Shown: one piece after another, positions 17,101-25,212 of the stretch
Layout of the letters: each line of letters opens with the position of its first letter
Position numbering within the stretch: the stretch's first letter is position 1
NCBI GenBank assembly: GCA_964390565.1
Contig: CAYMII010000003.1
Span: 62,001 to 126,000, forward strand
DNA length: 64,000 bases
From: UBA8529 sp964390565
GTDB lineage: Bacteria > Bacteroidota > Bacteroidia > Bacteroidales > Tenuifilaceae
Direction of reading: 5' to 3'
Made by a program: the position numbers and the translations under genes
Notes under the pieces: generated by a model
Database searches by the model: none
Seen by the model: only the letters and a program-made list of their open reading frames with translations
What the model was told of the DNA's origin: nothing

Positions 17101-19722
17101 GCTGCAACTATGCTTGTTTTCTCTTCTGATAAACAAGAGTATAAAGTTGGTGAGAAAGTAAATTTAACTATCCCAACTGCTGAAGGCGGGAATGTCTTTG
17201 TAAGCGTTGAGAATGGCATTAATGTGCTGGAAACATATTGGGTTGAGGCAAAAAAAGGCGAAACTCAATTCTCGTTTGATGTTACCGATAAGATGACGCC
17301 AAACGTTTACGTTCACGCAACATTCATTCAGCCACACGGACAAACATCAAACGATTTGCCAATCAGGCTTTATGGAATTGTGCCTTTAATGATTGTAAAT
17401 CCTGAAACCCATCTTAATCCTGTTATTTCATTGCCTGATGAACTTGAACCTGAAAAGAAAGTCAGCATCACGGTATCAGAGCAGAATGGCAAACCAATGA
17501 CTGTAACACTTGCTGTTGTTGATGAAGGATTGCTTGATTTAACTCGTTTCAAAACACCGGATCCTTGGAGCCGTTTCTACGCTCGCGAGGCGCTTGGCGT
17601 TAAAACATGGGATTTGTTCGATATGGTTATGGGTGCCGATGCTGGAAAAATGCTTCGCATAATCTCCATCGGTGGTGATGAATCGCTAGTGAATAAAGGC
17701 GATCGAAATGCAAACCGCTTCAAACCAGTTGTGAAGTATATTGGTCCATTTACTGTTGATAAACGCGAGAAGAAAAAGATCAGCTTTGTAATGCCTAACT
17801 ACATTGGCTCTGTTAGGGTTATGGCTGTTGCGGCAAAAGAGGGTGCGTATGGTTCATCAGAGAAAACTGTTCCAGTTCGTAAACCTTTGATGGTATTATC
17901 AACTTTACCAAGAGTTCTAGGACCTGATGAAGATGTAGTTCTTCCAGTTACTGTTTTTGCTATGGACAAAAAAGTGAAAACTGTGAAGATTAAGGTAGAA
18001 ACAAACGATCTTCTTCAGCCGGTTGGTGAGATGCAAAAGACCATCACCTTTAACGAAATTGGCGATCAGGTTGTTAAGTTCAATCTAAAAGTCGCTTCGC
18101 GCCTTGGAATTGGAAAGGTTAAAGTGATTGCAACAAGTGGTAATAATGAAGCAACTCACGAAACTGAGTTGGATGTTAGAAACCCTAACCCACCAATGAC
18201 TACCGTTCAGGAGATTGTGCTTAATCCAAAGCAGAAATGGAATCCTACCTATAAGGCTTTTGGCATGGAGGGTACAAATAAAGTATCAATTGAGTTTAGC
18301 ACTCTACCTCCTATCGACCTTGGTCGAAGATTGGCTTACCTAATTGATTACCCACACGGATGCTTGGAGCAAACAACATCAGGAGCATTTCCTCAACTAT
18401 TCATCAGCAAATTAGGCGATTTTGATGCCGAAACACGCAAGAAAGCCGAAGAGAATGTTCGTTACGGACTTGATAAGATGAGATCGTTCCGCACAATCGA
18501 TGGTGGGCTTGCTTTATGGTCGGGCAATCAGCAACCCGATGAGTGGGCAACAACCTATGCAGGTCATTTCATTCTCGAAGCGGAGGCTCTTGGTTACAGC
18601 GTTCCTGCAGGTATTATGGAGGGTTGGAAGAAATATCAACGCCAAAGGGCATTAACATGGGCTCCTTCGTCGAGCACCTATTACGCTACAAGCGATTTGA
18701 TGCAAGCATATCGCCTTTACACATTGGCATTAGCAAAAGTCCCAGAGCTAGGTGCGATGAACCGCTTACGCGAATATCCTTCGCTCTCGATAAACGCACG
18801 TTACCGTTTAGCAGCGGCATATGCTTTAGCAGGAAACCCCGAAGCAGCAAAGAGTTTAATTCAAGGTAAACCTATTGAAATTGCTCAATACCGCGAAATG
18901 AGTTACACTTACGGTTCACATACTCGAGATAAAGCAATGGTTGTGGAGGCACTTGTACTTATGAAAGATTACGAAAAGGTAATGCCTCTACTTATTGACT
19001 TATCAGGACAACTTAGCAAGGAATACTGGATGAGTACTCAAGAGATATCGTTCAGTTTACTAGCATTCTCAAAATATGCCATAAATGTTAAGGCTGGTAA
19101 AGGAATCGAGGTTAGCTTTAAAACCGACGGAAGTGATAGCAAAAAGCTACAAACCAGTTTAACTTTTGCGCAGCAAAAGTTTGCTCCAGTTCAAACTGGG
19201 GAGGGTAAAATTGATGTCACCAATAATGGCGAAGGGGCTGTTTATGTTCGACTAATCAACTCAGGAATCCCTGTTGCTGGCAACGAGGTGCCACAATCGA
19301 GCAATATCAACATGGAGGTTACATATCATTTGATGAATGGTGCTGTTATAACACCTGAAAAACTCGAGCAGGGAACTGATTTTTACGCTCAAATTAGTTT
19401 ACATAACCCAGGAACTAGAAGTAACTACGAGCAGCTTTCGCTTTCGGTTATTGTCCCTTCGGGATGGGAAATTCGCAATACTCGCATGGAAGAGGCATCG
19501 GCAGTTGAAAACTCATCGTACGAATATCAAGATGTTCGTGATGATAGGGTTTACACATACTTCAGCCTACAGTGGGGAAAAACAAAGACATTTAAGATTG
19601 TTTTCAACGCTGCATATGTTGGCAAGTATTACCTACCTTCATTCGCTTGCGAAGCAATGTACGACAACTCTATCTACGCAAGAAATAGCGGGCAGTGGGT
19701 TGAGGTGGTAAATAAGGAATAA
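14140..19722 (+). CDS. Bacterial alpha-2-macroglobulin with intact thioester motif
   Basis: Very large exported protein (1860 residues) of the bacterial alpha-2-macroglobulin family, protease traps that are cleaved in a bait region and then bind the attacker covalently. One N-terminal hydrophobic segment (residues 9-26) anchors it, with no lipobox. MG-type beta domains follow, including the conserved GERGVWRPGDTLFLSFILED. The thioester signature GCLEQ is present at Cys1408-Gln1411 in YPHGCLEQTTSG, within the alpha-helical TED domain. The C-terminus has receptor-binding-like beta domains. Residues about 481-506 are an unusual acidic tyrosine-rich stretch (YDYDYDYYYEEGEE). The common partner gene pbpC (penicillin-binding protein 1C) is not next to it here. 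It probably guards the periplasm or cell surface. Confidence 0.9.
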   Translation: MLKSRNPKRIGIALVVVFIGVFIAIFNNRHSKKEQNSKDFSSYISAYTNGVISNRSVIRVVFASNFAGNSVAGNVADKNLLSISPSIKGEMIWTDSRTIELTPYDPLPEDEEYTATVALDRLVKDIPKGFEDFEFSFRTIKQSMEVVVNGLEFYQEANKMERRLSGIVNTADFADVNDIKKTIEAKQDGEKLELTWETGADGKIHKFWVENIKQNDKISKVILKCDGDPINCDFSKEIENEIPIKGDFRILTTRVIQNPEQYVEIRFSEPLDQAQNLLGLITCSEISDLRMIIEGNIVKVYPSNRQNGTFDFSVAEGVRGYGGQKLGEGVVLPVQFEVFKPEVKMIGEGVIIPSTEGLLFPFQAVSLRAVDVEIIRIYEDNIAQFLQVNNLAGNRELHRVGRMLLKKTILLNAGGEVDFGAWNTYHIDLSKMISTEPGAIYQVKISFRKSYSAYSCEGNTNTEPIQINTETYNEGDDSHQSYYYDYDYDYYYEEGEEYDWQQRDNPCHSTYYRNKEVQKNVLASNLGILAKKGTDGSAVFVVTDLLTSKPLSGVNIEIFNYQHRSMATATTDGDGMAKITFAGPDKPFLLIAKQGTQRGYLKLDDGSSLSLSAFDISGEAVQRGIKGFIYGERGVWRPGDTLFLSFILEDKNKTLPENHPTSFELLDPKGQVTYKTISTTSVDGVYAFPVATQQDAPTGSYTARVKIGGATFTQPVRVETVMPNRLKLNLDFGINELKANRSLNGNLSAKWLHGAPARNLSAKVEVTLSASTTSFKNYKDFSFDDGARSFSAEEQNIFDGVLNENGNVSFSPRIDVKAAAPGTLKASFKVRVFEEGGNFSIDKFSMPYYPFETYVGVKMPNPGTRGSMFVTDTDQKLKVVTVNADGNPISRSNLKVEVYKLDWRWWWEQNSEDLSNYVSNSYSRIIQRGFVSTGSNGEGEFAVRINQPDWGRFLIRVIDTDGGHAASTTAYFDWPGWVKRDRNRNPEAATMLVFSSDKQEYKVGEKVNLTIPTAEGGNVFVSVENGINVLETYWVEAKKGETQFSFDVTDKMTPNVYVHATFIQPHGQTSNDLPIRLYGIVPLMIVNPETHLNPVISLPDELEPEKKVSITVSEQNGKPMTVTLAVVDEGLLDLTRFKTPDPWSRFYAREALGVKTWDLFDMVMGADAGKMLRIISIGGDESLVNKGDRNANRFKPVVKYIGPFTVDKREKKKISFVMPNYIGSVRVMAVAAKEGAYGSSEKTVPVRKPLMVLSTLPRVLGPDEDVVLPVTVFAMDKKVKTVKIKVETNDLLQPVGEMQKTITFNEIGDQVVKFNLKVASRLGIGKVKVIATSGNNEATHETELDVRNPNPPMTTVQEIVLNPKQKWNPTYKAFGMEGTNKVSIEFSTLPPIDLGRRLAYLIDYPHGCLEQTTSGAFPQLFISKLGDFDAETRKKAEENVRYGLDKMRSFRTIDGGLALWSGNQQPDEWATTYAGHFILEAEALGYSVPAGIMEGWKKYQRQRALTWAPSSSTYYATSDLMQAYRLYTLALAKVPELGAMNRLREYPSLSINARYRLAAAYALAGNPEAAKSLIQGKPIEIAQYREMSYTYGSHTRDKAMVVEALVLMKDYEKVMPLLIDLSGQLSKEYWMSTQEISFSLLAFSKYAINVKAGKGIEVSFKTDGSDSKKLQTSLTFAQQKFAPVQTGEGKIDVTNNGEGAVYVRLINSGIPVAGNEVPQSSNINMEVTYHLMNGAVITPEKLEQGTDFYAQISLHNPGTRSNYEQLSLSVIVPSGWEIRNTRMEEASAVENSSYEYQDVRDDRVYTYFSLQWGKTKTFKIVFNAAYVGKYYLPSFACEAMYDNSIYARNSGQWVEVVNKE

Positions 19723-19725
19723 TTT

Positions 19726-19770
19726 AAAATGGGATAAAGGGGGGTAAATAGCCTCCCTTATCCCATTTTC
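19726..19770 (+). terminator. Probable terminator after the alpha-2-macroglobulin gene
   Basis: AAAATGGGATAA pairs with TTATCCCATTTT, and the stem continues inward through a GGGGGG/CCTCCC stretch. The T run is only four bases long, so termination may be partial. Confidence 0.6.
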
Positions 19771-19834
19771 ATTGTGATTCTTATATATTAAACATTAGAA
19801 ACAAGAAGTCTTACTTGATCTATTTGCTTTTAAG

Positions 19835-21325
19835 ATGCGATTTTACGGGCTTTTCTTTTTATTCTCTTTAATTATTAGTTCTTCAACTACAGCCTTTACA
19901 GGCGATGAAGCTCATCAAACCTTTTTGAAAAATTTAAATGCAGTTCAGACTCAAATAAACAAAAAAGATTTTACTAAAGCTAAACAGCTCTTAAAAGATA
20001 TTATCACACAAAGTAGAAAACAAAAAGATACTGTTGCCTTACTTAAAGGGTTAATCAAGATCGAACATCTTTATTCAGAGCAATGCCAGAATGATTCAGC
20101 AATTACCGCCTGTTACGAAAGGTTAAACCTTAACCGAAAGCTAAAAAATTACAAATCGCTATCCGATAATTTTAGGGCGCTAAATACTCTTTTCCTATCA
20201 AATCTTGGGAACAGAACTACCAATGGATTAATGGATTCATGCCTATTCTATGCCCTTTTAAGTAAAGATAGTCTTTCAATAGCCTCGGCTTACACTAACT
20301 ATGGTTTAGGGTTAACTAGCGAAAAACCAGAGCTGGGTATACAATACCTTAGAAAAGCTGTTTTACTTTCTAATTCAATAAAGGATCCAATTATATTTCT
20401 TTATTCAAGAATTCAAACTGCCAAAGTTTTAATCGAGAGAGATAGTTTGGAGGAAGCAACCCATTTATTAAATGAAGCAAAAGAAAGAGCCATATCTATA
20501 AATGAGAAGATTCATCTCACTCACATATATATAGCATTAGGAAGTATTTCTATCAAAGAGTTGAATTATGTCGAGGGGATTAAGGTTCTTATTAGAGCAA
20601 AAAACTTAGCAGAGGCAGGTCCTTACAACTATTACTTGCCAGATATTTATTCGAGTCTGATTGAAGCTTACCGAAAAACAAATAGATTAGATAGCAGTCT
20701 GTTCTATAGCGAGAAATTAGCCTACATACAATCAATCCTTTTAAACGAAAAGGTTAACCAACAGGTAGCTGAAGTAAGCGCAAAATACCAGCTGGAAGAA
20801 AAGGAATCACTAATAAAAAAACTTGGAAACAGGGTATTAAGATTTAAAGTTGTATTTGTTTTTCTTGTAATTCTATCAATATCAATTATTGGTTTCTTTG
20901 TTGTCTATTTAATTAAAATTAAAAACTCATCAAACCCACGATTCCAATTTGTTAAGGGCGCAAAAAAGAATTTAATTCTTCCGAAATCATTCAAACTTGA
21001 GTTTGAGAAGGTTTTTGTGAATGATGAAATTTTCATTCAATCCGATTTAACCCTTCAAAAACTTGCCGAAGCGCTAAATACGAATACAACATATCTTTCG
21101 CGATTCATTAATGATGAGTACAAAACCAATTTCTCTCAACTTCTTAACCAATTTCGAATCGAAAAGGCTTGCAAACTGCTTCTCAGTTACAAAATGAACA
21201 AACTCACCATCGAAGCAATAGCCCAGGCTGCAGGTTTTAGTTCAAAATCAACGTTTAATAATGCATTTCGATGCCTTAAAGGTACAACACCTACTCAATG
21301 GAGAGAAACAAATAAGTCGCTGTGA
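19835..21325 (+). CDS. Membrane-bound TPR protein with C-terminal AraC-type DNA-binding domain
   Basis: Regulator of 496 residues with a layout typical of Bacteroidota: signal sequence (residues 1-20), tetratricopeptide repeats in the periplasm (about 40-320), one membrane span (about 337-358, VVFVFLVILSISIIGFFVVY), then a cytoplasmic AraC/XylS helix-turn-helix pair (about 395-490). The second helix pair carries LTIEAIAQAAGFSSKSTFNNAFRCLKGTTPTQWR, in which AGF.S.S.F...F....G.TP..WR is the AraC signature. It probably senses an envelope signal through the TPR region. Its target is unknown. The divergence from neighbours leaves the adjacent membrane protein gene and the alpha-2-macroglobulin gene as candidates. 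Confidence 0.85.
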   Translation: MRFYGLFFLFSLIISSSTTAFTGDEAHQTFLKNLNAVQTQINKKDFTKAKQLLKDIITQSRKQKDTVALLKGLIKIEHLYSEQCQNDSAITACYERLNLNRKLKNYKSLSDNFRALNTLFLSNLGNRTTNGLMDSCLFYALLSKDSLSIASAYTNYGLGLTSEKPELGIQYLRKAVLLSNSIKDPIIFLYSRIQTAKVLIERDSLEEATHLLNEAKERAISINEKIHLTHIYIALGSISIKELNYVEGIKVLIRAKNLAEAGPYNYYLPDIYSSLIEAYRKTNRLDSSLFYSEKLAYIQSILLNEKVNQQVAEVSAKYQLEEKESLIKKLGNRVLRFKVVFVFLVILSISIIGFFVVYLIKIKNSSNPRFQFVKGAKKNLILPKSFKLEFEKVFVNDEIFIQSDLTLQKLAEALNTNTTYLSRFINDEYKTNFSQLLNQFRIEKACKLLLSYKMNKLTIEAIAQAAGFSSKSTFNNAFRCLKGTTPTQWRETNKSL

Positions 21326-21462
21326 ATCAAAATACAAAATCCGCTTCTTGTTTCGATTTATAAATCCGAACAACCATTATTTGCTGAGAATCTAAATGCT
21401 CGCTAAACTTGAGTATTGATTTAAATTAAAACCAAATTCAAGTTTACCTAAATCCATTTTAT

Positions 21463-22404
21463 ATGAGAAAGCGATTTTTAATTTTTATTGGAGCATTTAT
21501 GCTCTCTTTTATTGTTACACAAGGGTTGATGGCACAAGATTCAAAAGTTGTTCCTGAACAAACTAAGACAGAGGAATCAACGGGTGCAAAGGCAATCAAT
21601 TTTATTATTGGTATTACAGTACTTGGAGCGTTTGCAGGCGGGATTGTTTACATGGTTTTAGTTCTCCGTAAAAAATACTATGTTGAAGTTACCCCTAAGG
21701 GCATGGAAGATGCACGGTTGTCAAATGGCATGGGACCAAAAGCAACAAACGATGAGAATGCGAAAGCGGCTGAATTATTGGAGAATGTTTTAGGGCAGTG
21801 GCATTCCTTCAGAGCCGAAGATGGTGAAACATACTATTTTCCTCGTAGAATGGTTCACGTAAAGCGTTCTGTAGCGCTTATTAATGAAGCAAAAACATAC
21901 TTCCCTACAGATCAAACCGTTATTGACCGAATGAACGAGCTGGGTGGAATTATAAATGATAGAACAAAACGTTCGTTTGCTGGAAGTTGGTCTTTGTTGG
22001 TTGTTTCGTTTTTAGTATTGCTTTTCTTTTACTTTGTTGGATCGGGACAAGGAAGTTTCGTCCATAAAATATTCAAATTATGGTGGCTTTGGGGCTCAAT
22101 GGCTTTTTACATCATGGCAAGTTTTGCACCTCAATTCTTAATTGAGAAACGAATGGAATGGTTTGGTGGCAAGAAATTTTCAAGCGGTTTAATTAATACT
22201 GTTCTTGCAATTGTGGCAGCAACACCTGTTTCTTATACTGTTGTTACACATTGGAGCGATGGTACAAAAACAAAGTCCGAAGAAGGGACTGGTGCATTCA
22301 TTGGAATCGTTCTATTAGCATTGTTTGCGCTTATAATAATTGGAACCTGTATTATCTTTTTTGGAATAATAAATTTCATAAGAAATTATCTACTTTTCTT
22401 CTAA
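21463..22404 (+). CDS. Exported multi-span membrane protein of unknown function
   Basis: Protein of 313 residues, family not recognised. A signal peptide (MRKRFLIFIGAFMLSFIVTQ, ending LMAQ) is followed by a short polar stretch and a span near residues 44-68. A cytoplasmic-looking region of about 100 residues comes next, containing ENVLGQWHSFRAEDGETYYF, PRRMVHVKRSVALINEAKTY and a Asp/Arg-rich segment. At least four more hydrophobic segments occupy residues 172-312. No catalytic motif is evident. It lies 137 bp after the TPR-AraC gene and is followed by a strong terminator, so it may be that regulator's neighbour in one transcript or its target. Confidence 0.6.
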   Translation: MRKRFLIFIGAFMLSFIVTQGLMAQDSKVVPEQTKTEESTGAKAINFIIGITVLGAFAGGIVYMVLVLRKKYYVEVTPKGMEDARLSNGMGPKATNDENAKAAELLENVLGQWHSFRAEDGETYYFPRRMVHVKRSVALINEAKTYFPTDQTVIDRMNELGGIINDRTKRSFAGSWSLLVVSFLVLLFFYFVGSGQGSFVHKIFKLWWLWGSMAFYIMASFAPQFLIEKRMEWFGGKKFSSGLINTVLAIVAATPVSYTVVTHWSDGTKTKSEEGTGAFIGIVLLALFALIIIGTCIIFFGIINFIRNYLLFF

Positions 22405-22417
22405 GAATGCGAAAGTT

Positions 22418-22456
22418 AAAGAGCCAAGTTCAATCATGAACTTGGCTCTTTTGTTT
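22418..22456. terminator. Terminator between convergent genes
   Basis: The perfect 15-bp arms AAAGAGCCAAGTTCA and TGAACTTGGCTCTTT flank a 4-base loop. Plus-strand transcripts meet TTTTGTTTT. On the minus strand the T stretch is interrupted (TTTAACTTT), so it may also serve parC less efficiently. Confidence 0.9.
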
Positions 22457-25113
22457 TATATACCTAATGTCATCTGCGTTCCAGTATCGGTTTCGCCATC
22501 CAATGGGTTATCGTTTTCATCGCCATTAGAATCTAGGTCTTCTTCATCCTCAGATGGTGGAAGTTCCTTTTGAAGAGGTTCAATAAAGGTTACGGCTTTA
22601 ACCTCGTTAGTGGATAGGCGTTTGCCTTTTGCTTTATACCCTTTCACCCCAATAAACTCGTAAACATCAATCTGCTCAGGATCTTTTTTTGCATGTTTGC
22701 CTTTGAAGGTGATTTCGAGACATGGGAAATCGTCGTCGTTAATGGCAACAAACTTAGAGCCCTCCTCCTCAGCAATGAACGACTGAGGTTTCTCCGATAG
22801 CTCAAATTGGAATCGTTTTAAATAGTAGAAATCCTGCTCGCCATCGTAGTAAACAGCTGAGAATACCTTTTCGGCATCGAACTTCTCTATAATGATTGGA
22901 TTATTCTCGAATCGAACCGAGAAATCAAAACCAGTTGTAGAATAAGTTCCGTCGTTATTTACAACAAGGATCTTATCGCCATCGTGGAATTCACCAAGGT
23001 ATTTACCACGACTATCGGAATTGAGGCGAAGAACATCCTCATCGAGCCAAATTTGGTGACCACCAAGGGTGCTCACACCCTTCTCCTTAATCTGAATCTT
23101 ATGGATAGCATAACGAGTAAAGATATTACCCATTGAGCTACGTCCCTTAATTGCCAATTGGCTAAAATCGAGCTCAATTATCAGATTACGCAAGCGTGGC
23201 TTTGGTTTTAGGAATACCTTCAAAATCTCGGCTTCGCCGTTGGGGTTTGCGCTCATGTAAAGCACTTGCGAGCCATCGGTTCCCTTACCAATATCGTACT
23301 CCTTATCGCGAGTAATACCAGTGATGGCGCAACGCTTCATCATGATTGAGCCATTACGCCCATCGCGATAAACCACGTTGTAAATTGTACGCTGGTCGTT
23401 CTTTTTGAATACTGCGATATGAATGATATCCTTGCCCACAAACGCTTTATCCTGAACCTTTGATATGTAGTACTTGCCGCTCTTTAGGAACACAATGATA
23501 TCGTCGATATCGGAGCAGTCGCAAACAAACTCATCCTTTTTAAGGCCAGTACCAAAGAATCCCTCCTCGCGATTAACGTAAAGTTTTTCGTTGGCAACCA
23601 CAACCTTTGTAGCCTCTATAGTATCGAAACTGCGAAGTTCGGTTTTACGCTCCTTACCCTTACCATGCTTCTTTTTAATCTGCTGATAGTAGTTGATGGT
23701 ATAAGGGATAATATTTATAAGATGATTCTTAACCTCCTCAATCTCTTCAACCACGGCACGGATGTGCTCGTCTGCCTTTTTAATATCGAATTTAGAGATT
23801 TTGCGAACTGGCTTTTCGGTCAGTTTATGCAAATCCTCGCGGGTTATCAAACGCTTAAATAACTTTTTATAAGGATTGAACCCTTTATCGATGGCATCGA
23901 TAACCTGTTCCCAAGTTTCGGTATCTTTCTCCAGTTCACGATAAATCTTCTGCTCAAAGAAAATCTTCTCGAGAGACGAGAAATGCCAATCCTCTTCAAG
24001 TTCATCTAGTCGATTCTTTAATTCCCAAGTGAGAAGGAATTTAGTATGATCAACCGATGCTTTAAGAAGATCTTTAGCCCCCATAAAGCGGGGTTTGTCT
24101 TGATAAATTACGCACGAGTTAGGTGATATGGATGTTTCGCAATCGGTGAATGCATATAGCGCATCGATTGTTACATCGGGCGATACATCAGCAGGAAGAT
24201 GAATAAGAATTTCAACAAACTCCGATGTATTATCGTCAATCTTTTTAATCTTGATTTTACCCTTATCGCTAGCCTTAACTATTGAATCGATAAGCGTAGA
24301 TGTAGTCTTGCCAAATGGCAATTCGGTTATTGATAAGGTTTTCTTATCAATTTTTTGAATTCTTGCACGAACCTTTACTGCTCCTCCTCTGATACCATCG
24401 TTGTAGCGGGTACAATCGGCTAGACCTCCGGTTGGAAAATCGGGGTAGAGTTCAAAATCCTGATTCTTAAGATATGCAATGGCTGCATCGATTAGCTCGA
24501 TGAAGTTATGAGGAAGAATTTTTGATGCCAAACCTACAGCAATACCCTCAACCCCTTGTGCAAGAAGCAATGGGAACTTCATTGGAAGGGTAACTGGCTC
24601 CTGATTACGGCCATCGTAGCTAAGCATCCACTCGGTAGTCTTAACATTGAAAGCAATATCGAGTGCGAATTTCGACAAACGAGCCTCGATGTAACGAGGC
24701 GCAGCAGCGCTATCGCCTGTAAGAATATTTCCCCAGTTTCCCTGTTGATCGATTAGCAACTCCTTTTGACCAAGCTGAACCAAAGCGTCGCCAATTGAAG
24801 CATCACCGTGCGGGTGAAACTGCATGGTGTGACCGATGATGTTTGCAACCTTGTTGTAGCGCCCATCATCGAGGCGTTTCATTGAATGAAGGATACGTCG
24901 CTGAACAGGTTTTAGGCCATCGTCGAGGTGCGGAACTGCACGCTCAAGAATTACATATGAAGCATAGTCGAGAAACCAACTTTTGTACATCCCCGAGAGG
25001 TGTACTTTTTTGGATGTATCGCCAGTTATTTTAGCTATTCGGGCATGTTCGTCGGGTGAAGTTGAACGAGTATCGTTCATCAACTCATCCGCATCAAAAT
25101 CATCTAAACGCAT
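22456..25113 (-). CDS. parC: DNA topoisomerase IV subunit A
   Basis: Breakage-reunion subunit of the type IIA topoisomerase that separates linked daughter chromosomes. The catalytic tyrosine is Tyr141 in AAAPRYIEARLSKFA. The quinolone-pocket region reads HPHGDASIGDALVQLGQ (about residues 100-116). The N-terminal half has the winged-helix and tower domains, and the C-terminal half has the blades of a beta-pinwheel, ending in an acidic tail (PPSEDEEDLDSNGDEN). At 885 residues it has the length usual in Bacteroidota. It lies 99 bp downstream of parE on the same strand, with a heptamer repeat between them. Confidence 0.93.
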   Translation of the reverse strand: MRLDDFDADELMNDTRSTSPDEHARIAKITGDTSKKVHLSGMYKSWFLDYASYVILERAVPHLDDGLKPVQRRILHSMKRLDDGRYNKVANIIGHTMQFHPHGDASIGDALVQLGQKELLIDQQGNWGNILTGDSAAAPRYIEARLSKFALDIAFNVKTTEWMLSYDGRNQEPVTLPMKFPLLLAQGVEGIAVGLASKILPHNFIELIDAAIAYLKNQDFELYPDFPTGGLADCTRYNDGIRGGAVKVRARIQKIDKKTLSITELPFGKTTSTLIDSIVKASDKGKIKIKKIDDNTSEFVEILIHLPADVSPDVTIDALYAFTDCETSISPNSCVIYQDKPRFMGAKDLLKASVDHTKFLLTWELKNRLDELEEDWHFSSLEKIFFEQKIYRELEKDTETWEQVIDAIDKGFNPYKKLFKRLITREDLHKLTEKPVRKISKFDIKKADEHIRAVVEEIEEVKNHLINIIPYTINYYQQIKKKHGKGKERKTELRSFDTIEATKVVVANEKLYVNREEGFFGTGLKKDEFVCDCSDIDDIIVFLKSGKYYISKVQDKAFVGKDIIHIAVFKKNDQRTIYNVVYRDGRNGSIMMKRCAITGITRDKEYDIGKGTDGSQVLYMSANPNGEAEILKVFLKPKPRLRNLIIELDFSQLAIKGRSSMGNIFTRYAIHKIQIKEKGVSTLGGHQIWLDEDVLRLNSDSRGKYLGEFHDGDKILVVNNDGTYSTTGFDFSVRFENNPIIIEKFDAEKVFSAVYYDGEQDFYYLKRFQFELSEKPQSFIAEEEGSKFVAINDDDFPCLEITFKGKHAKKDPEQIDVYEFIGVKGYKAKGKRLSTNEVKAVTFIEPLQKELPPSEDEEDLDSNGDENDNPLDGETDTGTQMTLGI

Positions 25114-25118
25114 TCTAT

Positions 25119-25190
25119 CAGTTGTCAGTTGTCAGTTGTCAGTTGTTGGTTGTCGGTTCGTGTAATAACTGACAACTCATAACTGATAAC
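25119..25190. repeat. CAGTTGT heptamer tandem repeat between parE and parC
   Basis: Four exact CAGTTGT units (from 25119) run into two degenerate ones (TGGTTGT, CGGTTCG). An inverted copy CTGACAACT follows at 25169-25177, then AACTGATAAC. The array can fold into a hairpin. It occupies nearly all of the gap between the two topoisomerase genes. Confidence 0.8.
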
Positions 25191-25212
25191 TTTGATTATA
25201 ATTTCTAAAACA

